Part shown: positions 63,943 through 64,000 of the stretch, piece by piece
How the letters are laid out: each line of letters opens with the position of its first letter
Position numbering within the stretch: the stretch's first letter is position 1
NCBI RefSeq assembly: GCF_030161595.1
Contig: NZ_BSUM01000001.1
Location: 310,001 to 374,000, forward strand
Source of the DNA: Litorihabitans aurantiacus
Lineage (GTDB): Bacteria > Actinomycetota > Actinomycetes > Actinomycetales > Beutenbergiaceae
Direction: 5' to 3'
Length of the DNA: 64,000 nucleotides
Program-made: the position numbers and the translations under genes
Notes under the pieces: model-generated
What the model saw: the letters and a program-made list of their open reading frames with translations, nothing else
Told to the model about the DNA's origin: nothing
Databases searched by the model: none

Positions 63943-64000
63943 CCGACCATCCTCTCAGGCGATCGGGCCCGGCCGGGAGGGTGGGTCAGGCGATCGGGTC

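Noticed and set aside
63957-64000. 3' end of another gene at the right edge (TGA on the minus strand near 63987)
   Set aside because: Only about four codons remain before the edge and the same 13-base string also occurs at 63956; nothing can be supported.

Overview
The window is a very GC-rich stretch of an actinobacterial chromosome. The gene set (LacI-controlled sugar loci with ABC importers that lack their own ATPase, radA-disA, a DUF3263 protein, an ANTAR regulator, WXG100, a class C sortase with LPLTG pilins, and an SLH-like amylopullulanase) points to order Micrococcales. Something near Cellulomonadaceae or Promicromonosporaceae would fit, but the genus is an inference. I see no rRNA operon, insertion sequence, prophage or CRISPR array; base composition is even and the content looks like core chromosome with carbohydrate-use and cell-surface islands.

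Layout. 1-2.4 kb: membrane protein fragment, mutY, anchored extracytoplasmic protein. 2.4-8.2 kb: fructan/sucrose locus (two ABC permeases and a binding protein, a LacI regulator, a GH32 hydrolase) with matching operators. 8.3-12.4 kb: disA, radA, a membrane protein and proC. 12.4-17.5 kb: LacI regulator plus araB-araD-araA with a clear operator-promoter. 17.6-21.7 kb: lipoprotein, APC permease, small membrane protein, DsbA-like thioredoxin, tRNA-Thr. 21.8-27.9 kb: hypothetical, GAF-ANTAR, SGNH hydrolase, ung, DUF3263, LytR_C protein, mqo. 28-35 kb: sortase-assembled pilus locus (1464-aa adhesin, major pilin, sortase C). 35-39.7 kb: GH15-like enzyme, CrtI-like oxidoreductase, HTTM membrane pair. 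39.7-42.6 kb: CIRCE-controlled groEL and a DUF4190 protein. 42.8-49.3 kb: a 2150-aa alpha-amylase/pullulanase fusion. 49.7-52.2 kb: two HD-type paralogues flanking a WXG100 protein. 52.6-58.6 kb: two-component system, NYN protein, PspA, TPM protein. 58.8-64 kb: MFS exporter, a broken DUF559 gene, XPB-type helicase.

Three window-wide patterns stand out. First, gene junctions from 24 to 62 kb carry a set of dyad-symmetric repeat arrays: short units repeat at a fixed period (21 bp at 24.4 kb, 30 bp at 52.3 kb) in one orientation and then return in the opposite orientation; elements at 52, 60.5, 61.9 and 62.1 kb share one unit consensus. I recognise no named family. Second, seven reading-frame breaks are each repaired by adding one base, and six coincide with a run of exactly five C or five G; this is most likely under-called homopolymers in the assembly. 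Third, about ten genes have a TANNNT box 6-8 nt before an ATG/GTG and no Shine-Dalgarno, the signature of leaderless transcripts.

Most genes serve plant-polysaccharide use (fructan, arabinose, starch), surface attachment (pilus, SLH-like repeats) and genome maintenance (MutY, Ung, RadA, DisA, XPB).
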